This document shows, piece by piece, positions 1 through 8,645 of a stretch of 64,000 nucleotides of DNA (the stretch's first letter is position 1; each line of letters opens with the position of its first letter). The notes under the pieces are model-generated. The model ran no database searches and was not told the DNA's origin. It was given only the letters and a program-made list of their open reading frames with translations. Origin of the DNA: Siminovitchia thermophila. Lineage in GTDB: Bacteria; Bacillota; Bacilli; Bacillales; Bacillaceae_C. The translations under genes and the position numbers were made by a program. The stretch is from NCBI RefSeq assembly GCF_016909185.1, contig NZ_JAFBFH010000002.1, positions 1-64,000 of the forward strand, read 5' to 3'.

Positions 1-861
1 GGCAAGCAGCTTCGCTGTGGCTGTGCTTTGATGAATACACAAATTTAACATTATGCAAAGGTCGAAAACTTTTACACATAAATGTGGACTTGACTCATTT
101 TCATTGGTCACAAAGGCCAGCTTTTCTCCATCAGGAGACCGCTTAAAATCAACGATATCCCATTCAGCCTGTACTAATACTTGCTTTTCGCCGCTCTTCA
201 GCTGATATTTGTTCACACTGGTAAATTCCCCCTCCAAATCAACCGCAACATATAAATGATTTGTATGTTCATCAATGTCTGCGCCATAACAGCGGGCAGG
301 TCTCGGAAGCAAATGTTGTTTCAGCTCGTTTACTTGCAGGTCAAATACATGTAACTGATGGTGGATAAGAGTGTGTTCTTCCTTCAGTAAAAGGGTGTTA
401 TCGAACCATTTAACGGGCACCAGCTTAGAAGGGCTTGAGTAAATCTTCTCATTTCTTCCGGATGATGCATCATAGACCATGAGTTCAAACAATCCTTGTT
501 CTTCATGGACCCTGGTGTAAACCAACTGCTTTCCATCTGGTGACCACGCACCAAAAAAGTGAAAATATGGATGATCTATCGCAATTGGTGTATACGTATT
601 TACTTTCAAATCAAGCATTGTGATTTGATCCATTTCTTTTCCATCCACATCAAATAAAATCACCATTTTCTTTCCATCGGGCGAAAATACGAATTGATTC
701 ACCCTGCCATTAATCTCGGTTACTTGTCTTTTTTTCCCCGATGATTCATACCACACTTGAGGTGTTTCCGAAAGATCACAAATGAAGTAAAAGCCGTTAT
801 GGTATGCAATTGTTTTCTTTAGAACTTGTCCAATCTGTAAGATAGGTTCGATTGTTTTCAA
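1..861 (-). CDS. TolB/peptidase S9-like beta-propeller protein, N-terminal part (cut by window edge)
   Basis: Open for 287 codons from a TTG start to the left edge, so the C-terminal part is missing. A GGTGAGGAG ribosome binding site lies about six bases before the TTG. Three copies of an SPDGxx motif (SPDGKK, SPDGKQ, SPDGEK), spaced as in beta-propeller blades, point to a TolB-like or WD40-like propeller; many S9 family acylaminoacyl peptidases begin this way, with the catalytic alpha/beta hydrolase domain following. That domain would lie outside the window. The gene starts 33 bases after the stop of the AbgT-type transporter, so the two are probably cotranscribed, suggesting a peptidase working with uptake of amidated substrates (inference). 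The last ~25 residues before the edge look less propeller-like; a late frameshift cannot be excluded. Confidence 0.7.
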   Translation of the reverse strand, partial: MKTIEPILQIGQVLKKTIAYHNGFYFICDLSETPQVWYESSGKKRQVTEINGRVNQFVFSPDGKKMVILFDVDGKEMDQITMLDLKVNTYTPIAIDHPYFHFFGAWSPDGKQLVYTRVHEEQGLFELMVYDASSGRNEKIYSSPSKLVPVKWFDNTLLLKEEHTLIHHQLHVFDLQVNELKQHLLPRPARCYGADIDEHTNHLYVAVDLEGEFTSVNKYQLKSGEKQVLVQAEWDIVDFKRSPDGEKLAFVTNENESSPHLCVKVFDLCIMLNLCIHQSTATAKLLA

Positions 862-893
862 TTTGACTCCTCACCTTTTGAATGAAATATCTG

Positions 894-2408
894 TTAATTT
901 AAAAATTGATTAACTCCCGGACCGATCGGCAAGCCCGCAATACTCCAGAGAACGAACATCACAATCCAAGAAAATAAAAATATTATTGAATAAGGCATCA
1001 TGAGTGATAAAAGTGTCCCAAATCCTGCTTTGTGATCATATTGCTTCATAAATGTAAGAAGCATGGGTACGTACACATTCAATGGTGTAATGATATTCGT
1101 TGATGAGTCTCCAATTCTATAAGCCAATTGAATAAAAGCAGGATGGTAATTAACAATCGTAAGCATCGGAATAAAAATAGGAGCCATAATCAGCCACTTT
1201 TCCGATCCACCAAATATGAAAAGATTTAGAAAAGCGGTCAGAAGGATAAACCCAACGATAACAGGCAGGCCGGTTAAATGTAAATCTTGTAAAAGCTCTG
1301 CCCCATTTACTCCCAGCCATATACCCAAGTTTGACCAATTAAAATAAGCTATAAATTGCGCAGCAACAAATACAAGAACAATATATCCGGATATATCCAT
1401 GATTGCTTCTGTCATCAACTTGGGCACATCCGCGCTTGTTTTTATTTTCTTGACTTTAATTCCGTAAGCTATAGACACCACAACAAAAAACAAAAAAATA
1501 AATGGTACGATTGAGCTTAAAAAAGGAGATGGAATCAGTCCCCCATCATCATTCCGCAACGGTGAATTTCCTGGTAAAATAAGACATAATACCAAACCAA
1601 TATATATAAATCCGCTTATGCCGGCTGCGAGCAGTCCTTTCTTTTCAATGGCGGAAATGGAAAATTCATCTTGAGCCTTTGTCCCCTTAAATTCTCCCAG
1701 TCGCGGCTCAATTATTTTTTCAGTGACAAGCCCGCCTAAAAAAGTAAGAAGTACAACGGATGTCGCCATAAAAAAATAATTGTCTACAGATGTAACAACC
1801 AAAGTCTCATCTATACTTTTCGCTACTTCAGTTGAAATACCGGATAAAAGGGCATCCGTACCCGCCACGAAAATATTGGCGGTAAATCCTGCTCCCCCGC
1901 CGGCAAATCCCGCTGCCATTCCTGCAAGCGGATGTCTGCCAAGTGCATAAAATGCCATTCCTGCCAAAGGAGGGATAATCACAAATGCTGCATCAGAAGC
2001 CAAATTTCCTATTATTCCTGTAAAAACAACCGCATAAGGAACAACCCGCTTTGGCGCCCCTAAAATCATCCTTTTCATAAACGCATCTAAAAGTCCCGCC
2101 TTCTGAGCCATCCCAATTCCCAAAATCAATACTAAAACAACTCCAAGCGGATAAAAGCTTGTGAAGTTCGTAATCATATCACCAAAAATGAATTGTACCC
2201 CATCTTTTGAAAAGAAGCTTTTAATTTTCATAGTTTCTTGAGTTCTCGGATGAACCACCGAGACACCCAAAAAACTCGCCATTTCAGCAATGATCAATAA
2301 CCCCACTATTAAATAGATAAAAATCATAAATGGATGAGGGAACTTATTTCCTACCTTTTCAACAAAATTTAAAAATTTCAACATAAATTTGTTTAAAGCG
2401 CTTACCAT
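894..2408 (-). CDS. AbgT family transporter (p-aminobenzoyl-glutamate / antimetabolite type)
   Basis: A 504-residue, highly hydrophobic protein with about twelve membrane segments. Recognisable AbgT family stretches include PHPFMIFIYL near the N-terminus, a GNLASDAAFVIIPP segment and the glycine-rich AAGFAGGGAGFTANIF, followed late by the GDSSTNIITPLNVY motif. Family members import p-aminobenzoyl-glutamate (E. coli AbgT) or export sulfonamide-like antimetabolites (MtrF, YdaH). I chose the ATG at 2408 because a GGAGG lies eight bases upstream; a TTG 33 bases earlier is in frame but has no such site. It is the first gene of a likely two-gene operon with the propeller/peptidase gene. A 12-bp inverted repeat upstream is a candidate operator. 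Length is normal for the family. Confidence 0.9.
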   Translation of the reverse strand: MVSALNKFMLKFLNFVEKVGNKFPHPFMIFIYLIVGLLIIAEMASFLGVSVVHPRTQETMKIKSFFSKDGVQFIFGDMITNFTSFYPLGVVLVLILGIGMAQKAGLLDAFMKRMILGAPKRVVPYAVVFTGIIGNLASDAAFVIIPPLAGMAFYALGRHPLAGMAAGFAGGGAGFTANIFVAGTDALLSGISTEVAKSIDETLVVTSVDNYFFMATSVVLLTFLGGLVTEKIIEPRLGEFKGTKAQDEFSISAIEKKGLLAAGISGFIYIGLVLCLILPGNSPLRNDDGGLIPSPFLSSIVPFIFLFFVVVSIAYGIKVKKIKTSADVPKLMTEAIMDISGYIVLVFVAAQFIAYFNWSNLGIWLGVNGAELLQDLHLTGLPVIVGFILLTAFLNLFIFGGSEKWLIMAPIFIPMLTIVNYHPAFIQLAYRIGDSSTNIITPLNVYVPMLLTFMKQYDHKAGFGTLLSLMMPYSIIFLFSWIVMFVLWSIAGLPIGPGVNQFLN

Positions 2409-2447
2409 TTTCACATCCTCCTTTAATCCCCTTTTAGACAATTAATT

Positions 2448-2482
2448 AATTATGGAATATTTTCAGTATCTATTCCATAATT
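2448..2482. promoter_or_regulatory. Perfect 12-bp inverted repeat upstream of the AbgT gene
   Basis: AATTATGGAATA (2448-2459) is repeated exactly in reverse complement as TATTCCATAATT (2471-2482) with an 11-bp spacer. The arms are 23 bp apart, about two helical turns, which suits a dimeric repressor on one DNA face. It lies 40-75 bp before the start codon, where the promoter should be. The regulator is unknown; there is no T-tract, so a terminator is unlikely. Confidence 0.5.
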
Positions 2483-2643
2483 ATATTCATTATACCTATT
2501 TTTCAAAAATTGAAAAGAGGGAATTTCTTTTTTAATTAGAGACTTTTTGCAAATTGACAATTTGCTGTAAGTGAAATGGATACTGCGTAAGAGCGCATCG
2601 TATCATTCGTATAATGGCAAAACACCACTGATACTGGTAAAAT

Positions 2644-2802
2644 CTAATTTGAATAATGCGCCATGTCCGCCAAAAGTAAAACGGTTGGACGGACGAATTC
2701 GAAAAGCATGACTAGAAATGCTTGACAAACTTTCCATGGCTCTTTCAGTGTGACTCTCAACTCCGCGTTTACATCCTGAAAAATATCATTGTGATCGGCC
2801 AT
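2644..2802 (-). CDS. Small hypothetical protein (52 aa)
   Basis: Starts at an ATG preceded by GGTGGTGAGG with suitable spacing and encodes 52 residues with a polar N-terminal half and a hydrophobic stretch (FLVMLFEFVRPTVLLLAD) that could be a single membrane segment. I recognise no family. It lies downstream of the caspase-like gene in the same direction, but a terminator-like hairpin separates them. A good ribosome binding site is the main support; a spurious ORF remains possible. Confidence 0.35.
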   Translation of the reverse strand: MADHNDIFQDVNAELRVTLKEPWKVCQAFLVMLFEFVRPTVLLLADMAHYSN

Positions 2803-2917
2803 CGCCTCACCACCTTCCGAAAACATGATAGACTAAAAAACAATCGTGCGTTTACTGGCTATTGATCTTCACGTTTCATATCGATTCTTCATGGGACTTA
2901 CTGCCAATGAACACCAG

Positions 2918-2957
2918 ATAAAAAAATAAACTGAACCCCTATTGGATCCAGTTCAAA
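2918..2957 (-). terminator. Intrinsic terminator after the caspase-like gene
   Basis: Read on the minus strand, CTGGATCC pairs with GGGGTTCAG (two G-U pairs) around a short loop and is followed by TTTATTTTTTT. It begins about 35 bases after the stop of the gene at 2993-3547. Confidence 0.6.
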
Positions 2958-2992
2958 TAAAAAAATATGAGATTGAAGAAAAACCAAAAGAT

Positions 2993-3547
2993 TTACGATA
3001 CATAAAGTCGGTACATAGAAGTTTCCTCATCCATCGATTTTGCGATCTCAAACGCTTCTAGCTGACTTTTTTTATTCTGTATGACCTCATACATAAATCT
3101 TAAAAGAAACATTAAATTGGCGTTGCCATCTATATAATCATCAGGTCCCATATAAGAACGACAACCACAATGAAGAAATGCTTTCGCAAGCGCTTCTGCT
3201 CCCAATGTACAGCCCGAAGCGATCACCTTCACATTTTTTAAGCTTGTATAACGCATCACATCGTGTTGATCAAAAAATTCTCCCCGAGGCTCACCAGGTT
3301 CATAGACTTCCTCACCAAGTTCAGGCAAACAAAACCTTTCTTCGTCCCCATGAAAATTCAAAATGAGATAATCAACCCTGTGATCCAGATCCTCACCGGA
3401 CAACACATCCACCAGATCATTTGGCCGCCCTATCCAGTGTACAATAACCCTGGCTCCAAAAGATTCTAATGCTGTCCGAAGAGCAAATGATTCCAAATCA
3501 CAATCTGGGCCTACAACTAAACTTACATATAACTCCGGTTTACTCAT
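2993..3547 (-). CDS. Stand-alone caspase/CHAT-like (clan CD) domain protein, 184 aa
   Basis: ATG start with GGGAGA seven bases upstream. The sequence has the layout of a minimal clan CD cysteine peptidase domain: a hydrophobic strand ending in LILNFHGDE (His66-Gly67), then after 47 residues a second strand ending VKVIASGC (Cys113), then a segment GCRSYMGPDDYIDGNANLMF resembling the strand and helix that follow the catalytic Cys in CHAT proteins (typically GARAVIG...). His-Gly and the residues before Cys match the clan signature. Family membership is my inference from these motifs; no database was consulted. There is no signal peptide, so it should act in the cytoplasm. Unlike most CHAT or caspase-like proteins it has no extra domains, and no obvious substrate or partner gene is adjacent apart from a 52-residue ORF downstream. 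Confidence 0.55.
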   Translation of the reverse strand: MSKPELYVSLVVGPDCDLESFALRTALESFGARVIVHWIGRPNDLVDVLSGEDLDHRVDYLILNFHGDEERFCLPELGEEVYEPGEPRGEFFDQHDVMRYTSLKNVKVIASGCTLGAEALAKAFLHCGCRSYMGPDDYIDGNANLMFLLRFMYEVIQNKKSQLEAFEIAKSMDEETSMYRLYVS

Positions 3548-3954
3548 CTGCCATCTCCCTTTTTACAAAATATACAGCCCCCGACAGACGGATTCTATTT
3601 ATCAAAACAATCAGATTCATCATCAGAGGGAATAAAGCCATTATACAAATGAACGCCCACTTTTTACCAATTATATCATTCGATCAAACATGAATTTTTT
3701 GTAGCGAATGATCGCCTGAACATATGCTTTTTTAAAAATGTACGAGATCAAAGTAGTTACAATGTCCGTAGTTTAAATCCACTATTTCCCAAATGACATT
3801 ATTATACTCTCCTTGACGTTTCCCTTTTATTGCGTGGCATTTACTTAAATCAAACCAACTTTTATTTTATCCACATGGAGCACGTCGAGCTGGAAAACAA
3901 ATGATGCGTACAACATCAATAACATTCAATCATGGAGTGGCGCACACCAGAGCC
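3548..3954. other. Intergenic region without recognisable gene
   Basis: AT-rich DNA with many stops in all frames. Just left of the CRISPR repeat, on the minus strand, a degenerate stretch (about 3925-3950) resembles a decayed second repeat (GCGCCACTCCATGATTGAA). Nothing else can be supported. Confidence 0.4.
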
Positions 3955-3986
3955 ATTTTAATCCACGCACTCATATAGAGTGCGAC
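3955..3986 (-). CRISPR. Single type I-C-like CRISPR repeat (array remnant, inverted)
   Basis: On the minus strand a 32-base unit beginning GTCGCACTCTATATGAGTG and ending GTGGATTAAAAT matches the repeats of the two arrays at 8.6 and 9.2 kb except for one G-to-A change near the 3' end. It is directly preceded by a full leader copy, but no second intact repeat or spacer follows. It is the first repeat of an array whose body has been lost. Confidence 0.8.
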
Positions 3987-4160
3987 AGCGAAAATTTCCT
4001 AATAAAAGGAAAATAAGTCCCTAAATCTAGTAGAATAACCTGTTTGTTAGGATTTTCGCCTACGTTCTTTTCAATTTTACCATATATTTACGTATTATAC
4101 TGGGTTTTTTTGGTGCGGGTCCCCTGGAGATTTTATGTTCGCTTGGGGTCCGCACCAAGT
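3987..4160 (-). promoter_or_regulatory. CRISPR leader, copy C (inverted)
   Basis: This 174-base stretch, read on the minus strand, closely matches the leaders before arrays A and B, including the inverted repeat around GGTGCGG / CCGCACC, the CCCAGTATAATACG block with a perfect -10 hexamer, and the terminal AAATTTTCGCT joined to the first repeat. The match to leader A continues about 80 bases further upstream (the AGAAACGYCAGYTC stretch), so this is a segmental copy and not only a leader. Confidence 0.8.
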
Positions 4161-4611
4161 CTACGTTTTATTTTATACGAACTGACGTTTCTCTTTTTAG
4201 ATAAGAATTATTCAAGTTCTTCCATTAAAATTTCCTTTCCTTAATCAATTCGATCCTACCTAGCATTTGTCACTCCAATATTTATATAATAAAGGGTTGA
4301 AGAAAATATCGGAAATAAGCACTAAGCCGCTCAACACCAAAAAATAACAGCAATCCTAATGACACCATGCAAACTGATAACTTGCCCATATCAATCCAGT
4401 TACAATAACTAATAAAACAAGATGACCAATAACGTTACTAAAAATGGCTTGTCTTGAAATGCAATTGAGTTAGTTCATTTATCGAAAACATGTTCCCACT
4501 TCCAAATATAAATTCACCCATAAATACGATTGATTTATACAAATAGTCTCACCCGAATACATACAGTTTTACATTCCCCTTCCTATTTTTAAAAAAATCA
4601 TTTGCAATAAA
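4161..4611. other. Intergenic region without recognisable gene
   Basis: The first ~80 bases continue the homology with the region upstream of CRISPR leader A. The rest is AT-rich with no open frame I can support. Confidence 0.4.
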
Positions 4612-4871
4612 GCGAACTTCAAGCGGAGGATTGGGTCACAGAATGTGGTCAGTCAGACGTAACATTCTTACTTCTGCGAATCTCCACTGATGAAGAGCAA
4701 AACAAAGGCTAAGAGCGAAAGCGTCCTGTTGGCAAACTCAAGTAGCGACGACCTCGAAAAAGCTTACGCTTTTTCTAAGCGTAATATCGATTGTCGACCT
4801 GAACAAATCGGAGTTTTACTGGCAGTTGCCCCACTCTTTTTAACGAGGGAGCGTGCTGTAGTTGATGCGGG
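4612..4871 (-). mobile_element. Longer relative of the hairpin element family (E1)
   Basis: Both ends resemble the short hairpin elements. On the minus strand it starts CCCGCA directly after TTTAT, contains ACTGCCAGT and the box CCGATTTGTTC, and ends with a hairpin (CTTCATCAGTGGAG / CTCCGCTTGAAG) followed by GTTCGC. Between the two hairpins lies about 110 bp not present in the short copies; the same stretch, about three-quarters identical by eye, recurs in E2. The 61-codon forward frame inside it has no recognisable protein similarity and is probably non-coding. It looks like a less deleted family member. Confidence 0.5.
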
Positions 4872-5086
4872 ATAAATCTAAAAAGACTGGATTGGCTAGG
4901 AATCCAGTCAGAGGCAGGAAGTATTTTAGATTAAAAAATAATCAATTTTCTCTATATCCAATCGTTCTCTTTGAGAAAGTTTTATAGAGATTTAAATTTT
5001 TTATTCAAAATTCATTTGTATTCCTGTTTGTATTGCCGAGTTTATAAACAAATGGATATCAGCGGCAATCCCGAAAGAGGGATTGT
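4872..5086. other. Short intergenic stretch with a 7-bp hairpin
   Basis: CAATCCC / GGGATTG around GAAAGA lies at the 3' end of the LOG gene; it lacks a T-tract in the direction needed for that gene. Nothing else is visible. Confidence 0.3.
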
Positions 5087-5659
5087 TTATTCCCATTTCG
5101 TCGTGGTCGTTGGAGAATAGTGCTCCATTTTTTCTAATAAGTCGTTTATATCAGAATCAATAATAATCAAATCATTATATTTTGGATTCATAAATCCCTC
5201 ATCAATAATATGGTTTAACATGGAAATTAATGGGTCGAAAAATCCATTTATATTTAATAAGCCACATGGTTTTTGGTGATAACCAAGTTGTGCCCAAGTA
5301 AACACCTCAAACCATTCCTCTAATGTTCCTGCGCTCCCAGGAAGAGCAATAAATCCATTGGCTAGCTCCGCCATTTTTGCTTTGCGCTCATGCATCGTTT
5401 CTACCACATAAAGTTGAGTTAAATGATTATGGGCTATTTCTACATCTATGAGCTTCTTCGGTATGACACCAATGACTTCTCCCCCATGATGAAGGGCTGA
5501 ATCCGCTAATGCCCCCATACAACCGACCTGAGCACCGCCATACACTAACGTTCTATTACTAGAGGCCAACTTTTCACCAAACTTTTTTGCGTAATCCACA
5601 TACATGCTATTCTTCCCTGTACTTGAACCGCAAAACACTGCTAAACTATTCAATTTCAT
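5087..5659 (-). CDS. LOG family protein (TIGR00730, YvdD-like), altered PGG motif
   Basis: A 190-residue Rossmann-like protein. It has the N-terminal VFCGSSTG, the LVYGGAQVGCMG loop and the block ending TWAQLGYHQKPCGLLN, all typical of LOG/YvdD proteins, which release free cytokinin-like bases from nucleoside 5'-monophosphates (phosphoribohydrolase). The family signature PGGxGTxxE is PGSAGTLEE here, so the second glycine is serine; the catalytic Glu and the GT pair are kept. Its ATG overlaps the stop of the upstream mazG-like frame (ATGA), so it was probably translated by coupling to that gene, which is now broken. Nucleotide salvage or house-cleaning is the likely role. Confidence 0.85.
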   Translation of the reverse strand: MKLNSLAVFCGSSTGKNSMYVDYAKKFGEKLASSNRTLVYGGAQVGCMGALADSALHHGGEVIGVIPKKLIDVEIAHNHLTQLYVVETMHERKAKMAELANGFIALPGSAGTLEEWFEVFTWAQLGYHQKPCGLLNINGFFDPLISMLNHIIDEGFMNPKYNDLIIIDSDINDLLEKMEHYSPTTTTKWE

Positions 5660-6009
5660 GACACATCACCTTTACTGTTTTGATACCTTTTGGACAATTT
5701 TTCCTTATGTAGTAAAAAAATTTCTTCAATATCTATATCGTATTTATTAGCAATAACAACGGCGTTTCCCAATACATCGCCCAATTCTTCTGTTAAATTT
5801 TTCTTATGTTCCTCATACGGATAATCGGCTTCATCCGGCCTGTCTCTGCCTATTTCCAGTGCTCTAATTAATAGCCCTCGCTACTTCCCCGTTTCTTCTG
5901 ATAAAAAACCAATCCGCACAAAGATATCTAGATCAGACCAGCCTCTTTGTTGATAATAATCCCGTATCCATTTTTGGAAATCTCTCGCATTCAACTTCAG
6001 GCTCTCCAT
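5656..6009 (-). pseudogene. MazG-like nucleotide pyrophosphohydrolase, broken by frameshifts
   Basis: On the minus strand the frame reads MESLKLNARDFQKWI...., then stops at codon 43 (5881-5883), then continues in the same frame as RALEIGRDRPDEAD... LTEELGDVLGNAVVIAN. The EExxE...ExxD pattern is that of MazG-like enzymes. Around the stop the bases read EVARAI in the next frame, so one base was lost, and a duplicated ATTA (+4) a few bases on restores the original frame; net +3. The stop between the two changes leaves it non-functional unless read through. The frame ends with ATGA overlap on the LOG gene. Confidence 0.75.
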
Positions 6010-6365
6010 TTTCAACCTATAGTTAAGCCTTATTTAGCATAACACAATATATAGATACTTAGAAGAATAGTTCTTTCATAATAGTTAGTTAGAAAGCTCC
6101 CCTCTTGTTTACTACGGCTGGAAAAAGGAGAAGATTCTTATTTCATTTTCCTTCCTTCGAAAATGAGTTTGATTGATAGGAAATGGTCAACTAAAAATTG
6201 TTCCTTACATTAGTACACACCCGACGTTACAATGAGCGATCTGATCTGCAAGAGATGATCTTCATCATATCTTAACGTTTTTTTAACAAAAAAATATAGA
6301 CACGAAAATAATTTTATATTATTATGTCACCCTTGGCTTGATTAGAAGCAAAGGAGGTTTGGATC
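6010..6365. other. Intergenic region upstream of the MFS gene
   Basis: AT-rich, with AAAGGAGGT just before the MFS start. No gene or clear promoter pair was recognised. Confidence 0.35.
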
Positions 6366-7538
6366 ATGAAGCGTATTACCGCATCCAGACATATCGTTTT
6401 AATCATCTTTATGATTTCAACCTTTGCCATCGGGATGACCGAATACGTCGTAACCGGTTTGCTTACCCAATTTTCTTCCGATTTACATGTATCTGTCTCT
6501 ACCACCGGATTGTTATTAAGTGTTTACGCTATCGGTGTAGCCATCTTTGGCCCATTATTACGGATCGTGACGATCAAACTTGCTCCAAAGCCACTGCTGA
6601 TTGGACTCATGGCCATATTTATATGCAGCAACGTGATGGCGGCAACGGCAGCCAATTTTGAAGTGTTATTACTATCCCGGTTATTTTCGGCGGCTATGCA
6701 TGCTCCATTTTTTGGGCTATGTATGTCAATTGCTTATAACATTTCACCTCCGGAAAAAGGAACAAGTGCGATTGCCGCGGTGCAAGGAGGTTTGACAATA
6801 GCAATTATGCTAGGTGTGCCTTTTGGTTCTTACCTAGGCGGAATTTTAGATTGGCGCTACGTATTTTGGTTCATTGTCTTCCTCGGGGTGCTGGCATTCA
6901 TTGGCTTAATCGCATATACACCTGATCTCAAACCAGGAACGCCCCCTAATGTAAAGACCGAGCTGCGTATTTTTAAAAATAAACATGTCCTCCTTGTCTT
7001 GGCCATTATCATATGTGGATATTCCGGCGCTTTTACTGCCTATACATTTATCGAACCGATGTTGCGTGAATATGCGGGATTTGGCATTACCGGCATTACA
7101 ACTGCCTTTTTCTGCTTCGGTCTCGGTGCAGTGATTGGGAATTTTATGTCCGGTGGAATTCGCACCGGCTTGTTAACGAAAAGATTGGCTTTCTCATTAG
7201 CCATCTTAGCCCTGACACTAGCCGCATTTACATTTGTGATCCGTATAACTCCATTGGCATTGGTCATGAGCTTTTTGTTTGGGGCCGGAACATTTGGAAC
7301 AGCAACCATTCTCAACTCAAAGATTATTATTGGCGGCAAAGAAGCCCCCTCTCTATCGGGTACAATCGCTGCATCAGCCTTTAATTTAGCCAATAGCATA
7401 GGCGCTACATTGGGAACGTTCCTGCTGCATGGCGAGGTAAGCTACATGTGGATTACGATCATCGCGGCTTGCATGCTGGTAGTTGGTATGACGCTAACCG
7501 TCATGACAAAAAAAGTTGAAGATTTATCCAATTCATGA
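6366..7538 (+). CDS. MFS exporter, DHA1 family (AraJ/YdhP-like)
   Basis: A 390-residue membrane protein with twelve predicted membrane segments. The start MKRITASRHIVLIIFMISTF followed by GMTEYVVTGLL is typical of DHA1 sugar/drug efflux proteins, as is the helix-5 region GGLTIAIMLGVPFGSYLGG (motif C-like) and the GCxGAxxG-like later helices. Such proteins exchange protons for small organic molecules at the cytoplasmic membrane; the substrate cannot be told. AAAGGAGGT sits eight bases before the ATG. The usual motif A (GxLxDRxGRK) is poorly kept (GPLLRIVTIKLAPK), as in several AraJ-like members. It stands alone, with the E2 element directly after it. Confidence 0.85.
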   Translation: MKRITASRHIVLIIFMISTFAIGMTEYVVTGLLTQFSSDLHVSVSTTGLLLSVYAIGVAIFGPLLRIVTIKLAPKPLLIGLMAIFICSNVMAATAANFEVLLLSRLFSAAMHAPFFGLCMSIAYNISPPEKGTSAIAAVQGGLTIAIMLGVPFGSYLGGILDWRYVFWFIVFLGVLAFIGLIAYTPDLKPGTPPNVKTELRIFKNKHVLLVLAIIICGYSGAFTAYTFIEPMLREYAGFGITGITTAFFCFGLGAVIGNFMSGGIRTGLLTKRLAFSLAILALTLAAFTFVIRITPLALVMSFLFGAGTFGTATILNSKIIIGGKEAPSLSGTIAASAFNLANSIGATLGTFLLHGEVSYMWITIIAACMLVVGMTLTVMTKKVEDLSNS

Positions 7539-7559
7539 CACAAACATAACCGGGATTAG

Positions 7560-7940
7560 GCGAACATAGTTCATGCAGACATTAACACATGATGGGCGTT
7601 ATTAGTCCGCGCCCCCACTGATAGAAATCAGAACAAAGGCCAAGATCGAAAGCGCCCTGTCGGCAAGCTCAAACAGCGACATCATCGAAAAAGCTTTCCT
7701 TTTGGTCGTTGACAATGTTGTCGAAGCTTTCCTTGTCCTGCCGCGTCGCTGGCGCTCGTACGCCTATCCGTCACCACGCCTTTGTGATTCATCCTTGAAG
7801 AACATGCGATTGTCCTGCCAAAGTTTTTACTTTTCATGTCTACCCGAATCAATCGGGCTTCTATTGCCGTTGTTTTCCGGGATAAGCCTTTCTAATTTAC
7901 GATCACTTTAAGCGGGAGTCCTACTACCGTTTCATGCGGG
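7560..7940 (-). mobile_element. Longer relative of the hairpin element family (E2), degraded
   Basis: Shares with E1 a block of about 90 bp (AACAAAGGCCAAGATCGAAAG onward) and the same order of parts: a box AATCAATCGGGC, a stem half with GCGGGAGT, and an end TGCGGGGTAAA, so the minus strand begins TTTAC-CCCGCA. It carries about 120 extra bases in the middle. The GCGAAC at 7560 is taken as the other end by comparison with E1. Stems are less well paired than in the short copies. Confidence 0.4.
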
Positions 7941-8470
7941 GTAAAAGAAGGAGTATGTGAATCTCCTCCTTTTGAGCCCTGTACCTTCCAATTTTCAAAT
8001 GGCTGCTTTTCGCTCATCTCCGCTGGACAAGCAAGATACCAACGTTCTGATAAACGTTTTCTTAATAATCCTCATTGGACGGCACGATCTTGGCAAATTT
8101 CTTCATATAATATAGCGTTCTTACGTATTATGAGGTATTTTACAAAATTGATATTTTATAGCTTTACGTCAGTGTTGATAATGGGTTTTTTGAAAATAAT
8201 AAATCCATAGAAACTCATTTCACTTCGTGCAATTTTGCAAAAAACAAGCGAAACAATCTCACTAAGCGCTCTCCTTCAATTGGAATTCGGGGTTGAAATT
8301 GTTAATGCCGTGAAAATGAAGCTTTGAATACCGCTCGCACTTTGTATGAGGACTGGATGGTAATACAGTAGTTCAAAAAAGGATTGAACTGATTCTGGGA
8401 CTTTAATGAAGAACGGGACATAATTTTAATTAGAAAGAGAAACGCCAGCTCATAAAAAATTGAACGTAAA
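7941..8470. other. Intergenic region upstream of CRISPR leader A
   Basis: No gene recognised. The last ~80 bases before 8471 are homologous to the region upstream of leader C, showing that the duplicated CRISPR segment is larger than the leader. Confidence 0.4.
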
Positions 8471-8645
8471 CTTTGGTGCGGACCCCAAGCGAACATAAAA
8501 TCTCCAGGGGACCCGCACCAAAAAAAACCCAGTATAATACGTAAATATATGGTAAAATTGAAAAAAAGATAGGCGAAACACCCAAAAAATAGTTTATTCT
8601 ACTAGATTCAGGAAATGATTTCCCTTTTATTAGGAAATTTTCGCT
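8471..8645 (+). promoter_or_regulatory. CRISPR leader, copy A
   Basis: A 175-base AT-rich leader that ends AAATTTTCGCT directly before the first repeat. It contains an inverted repeat (GGTGCGGACCCC ... GGGGACCCGCACC, loop about 20 bases) and a conserved TATAAT at 8533-8538, a probable promoter for pre-crRNA. It differs from leader B at only a handful of positions. Confidence 0.8.
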
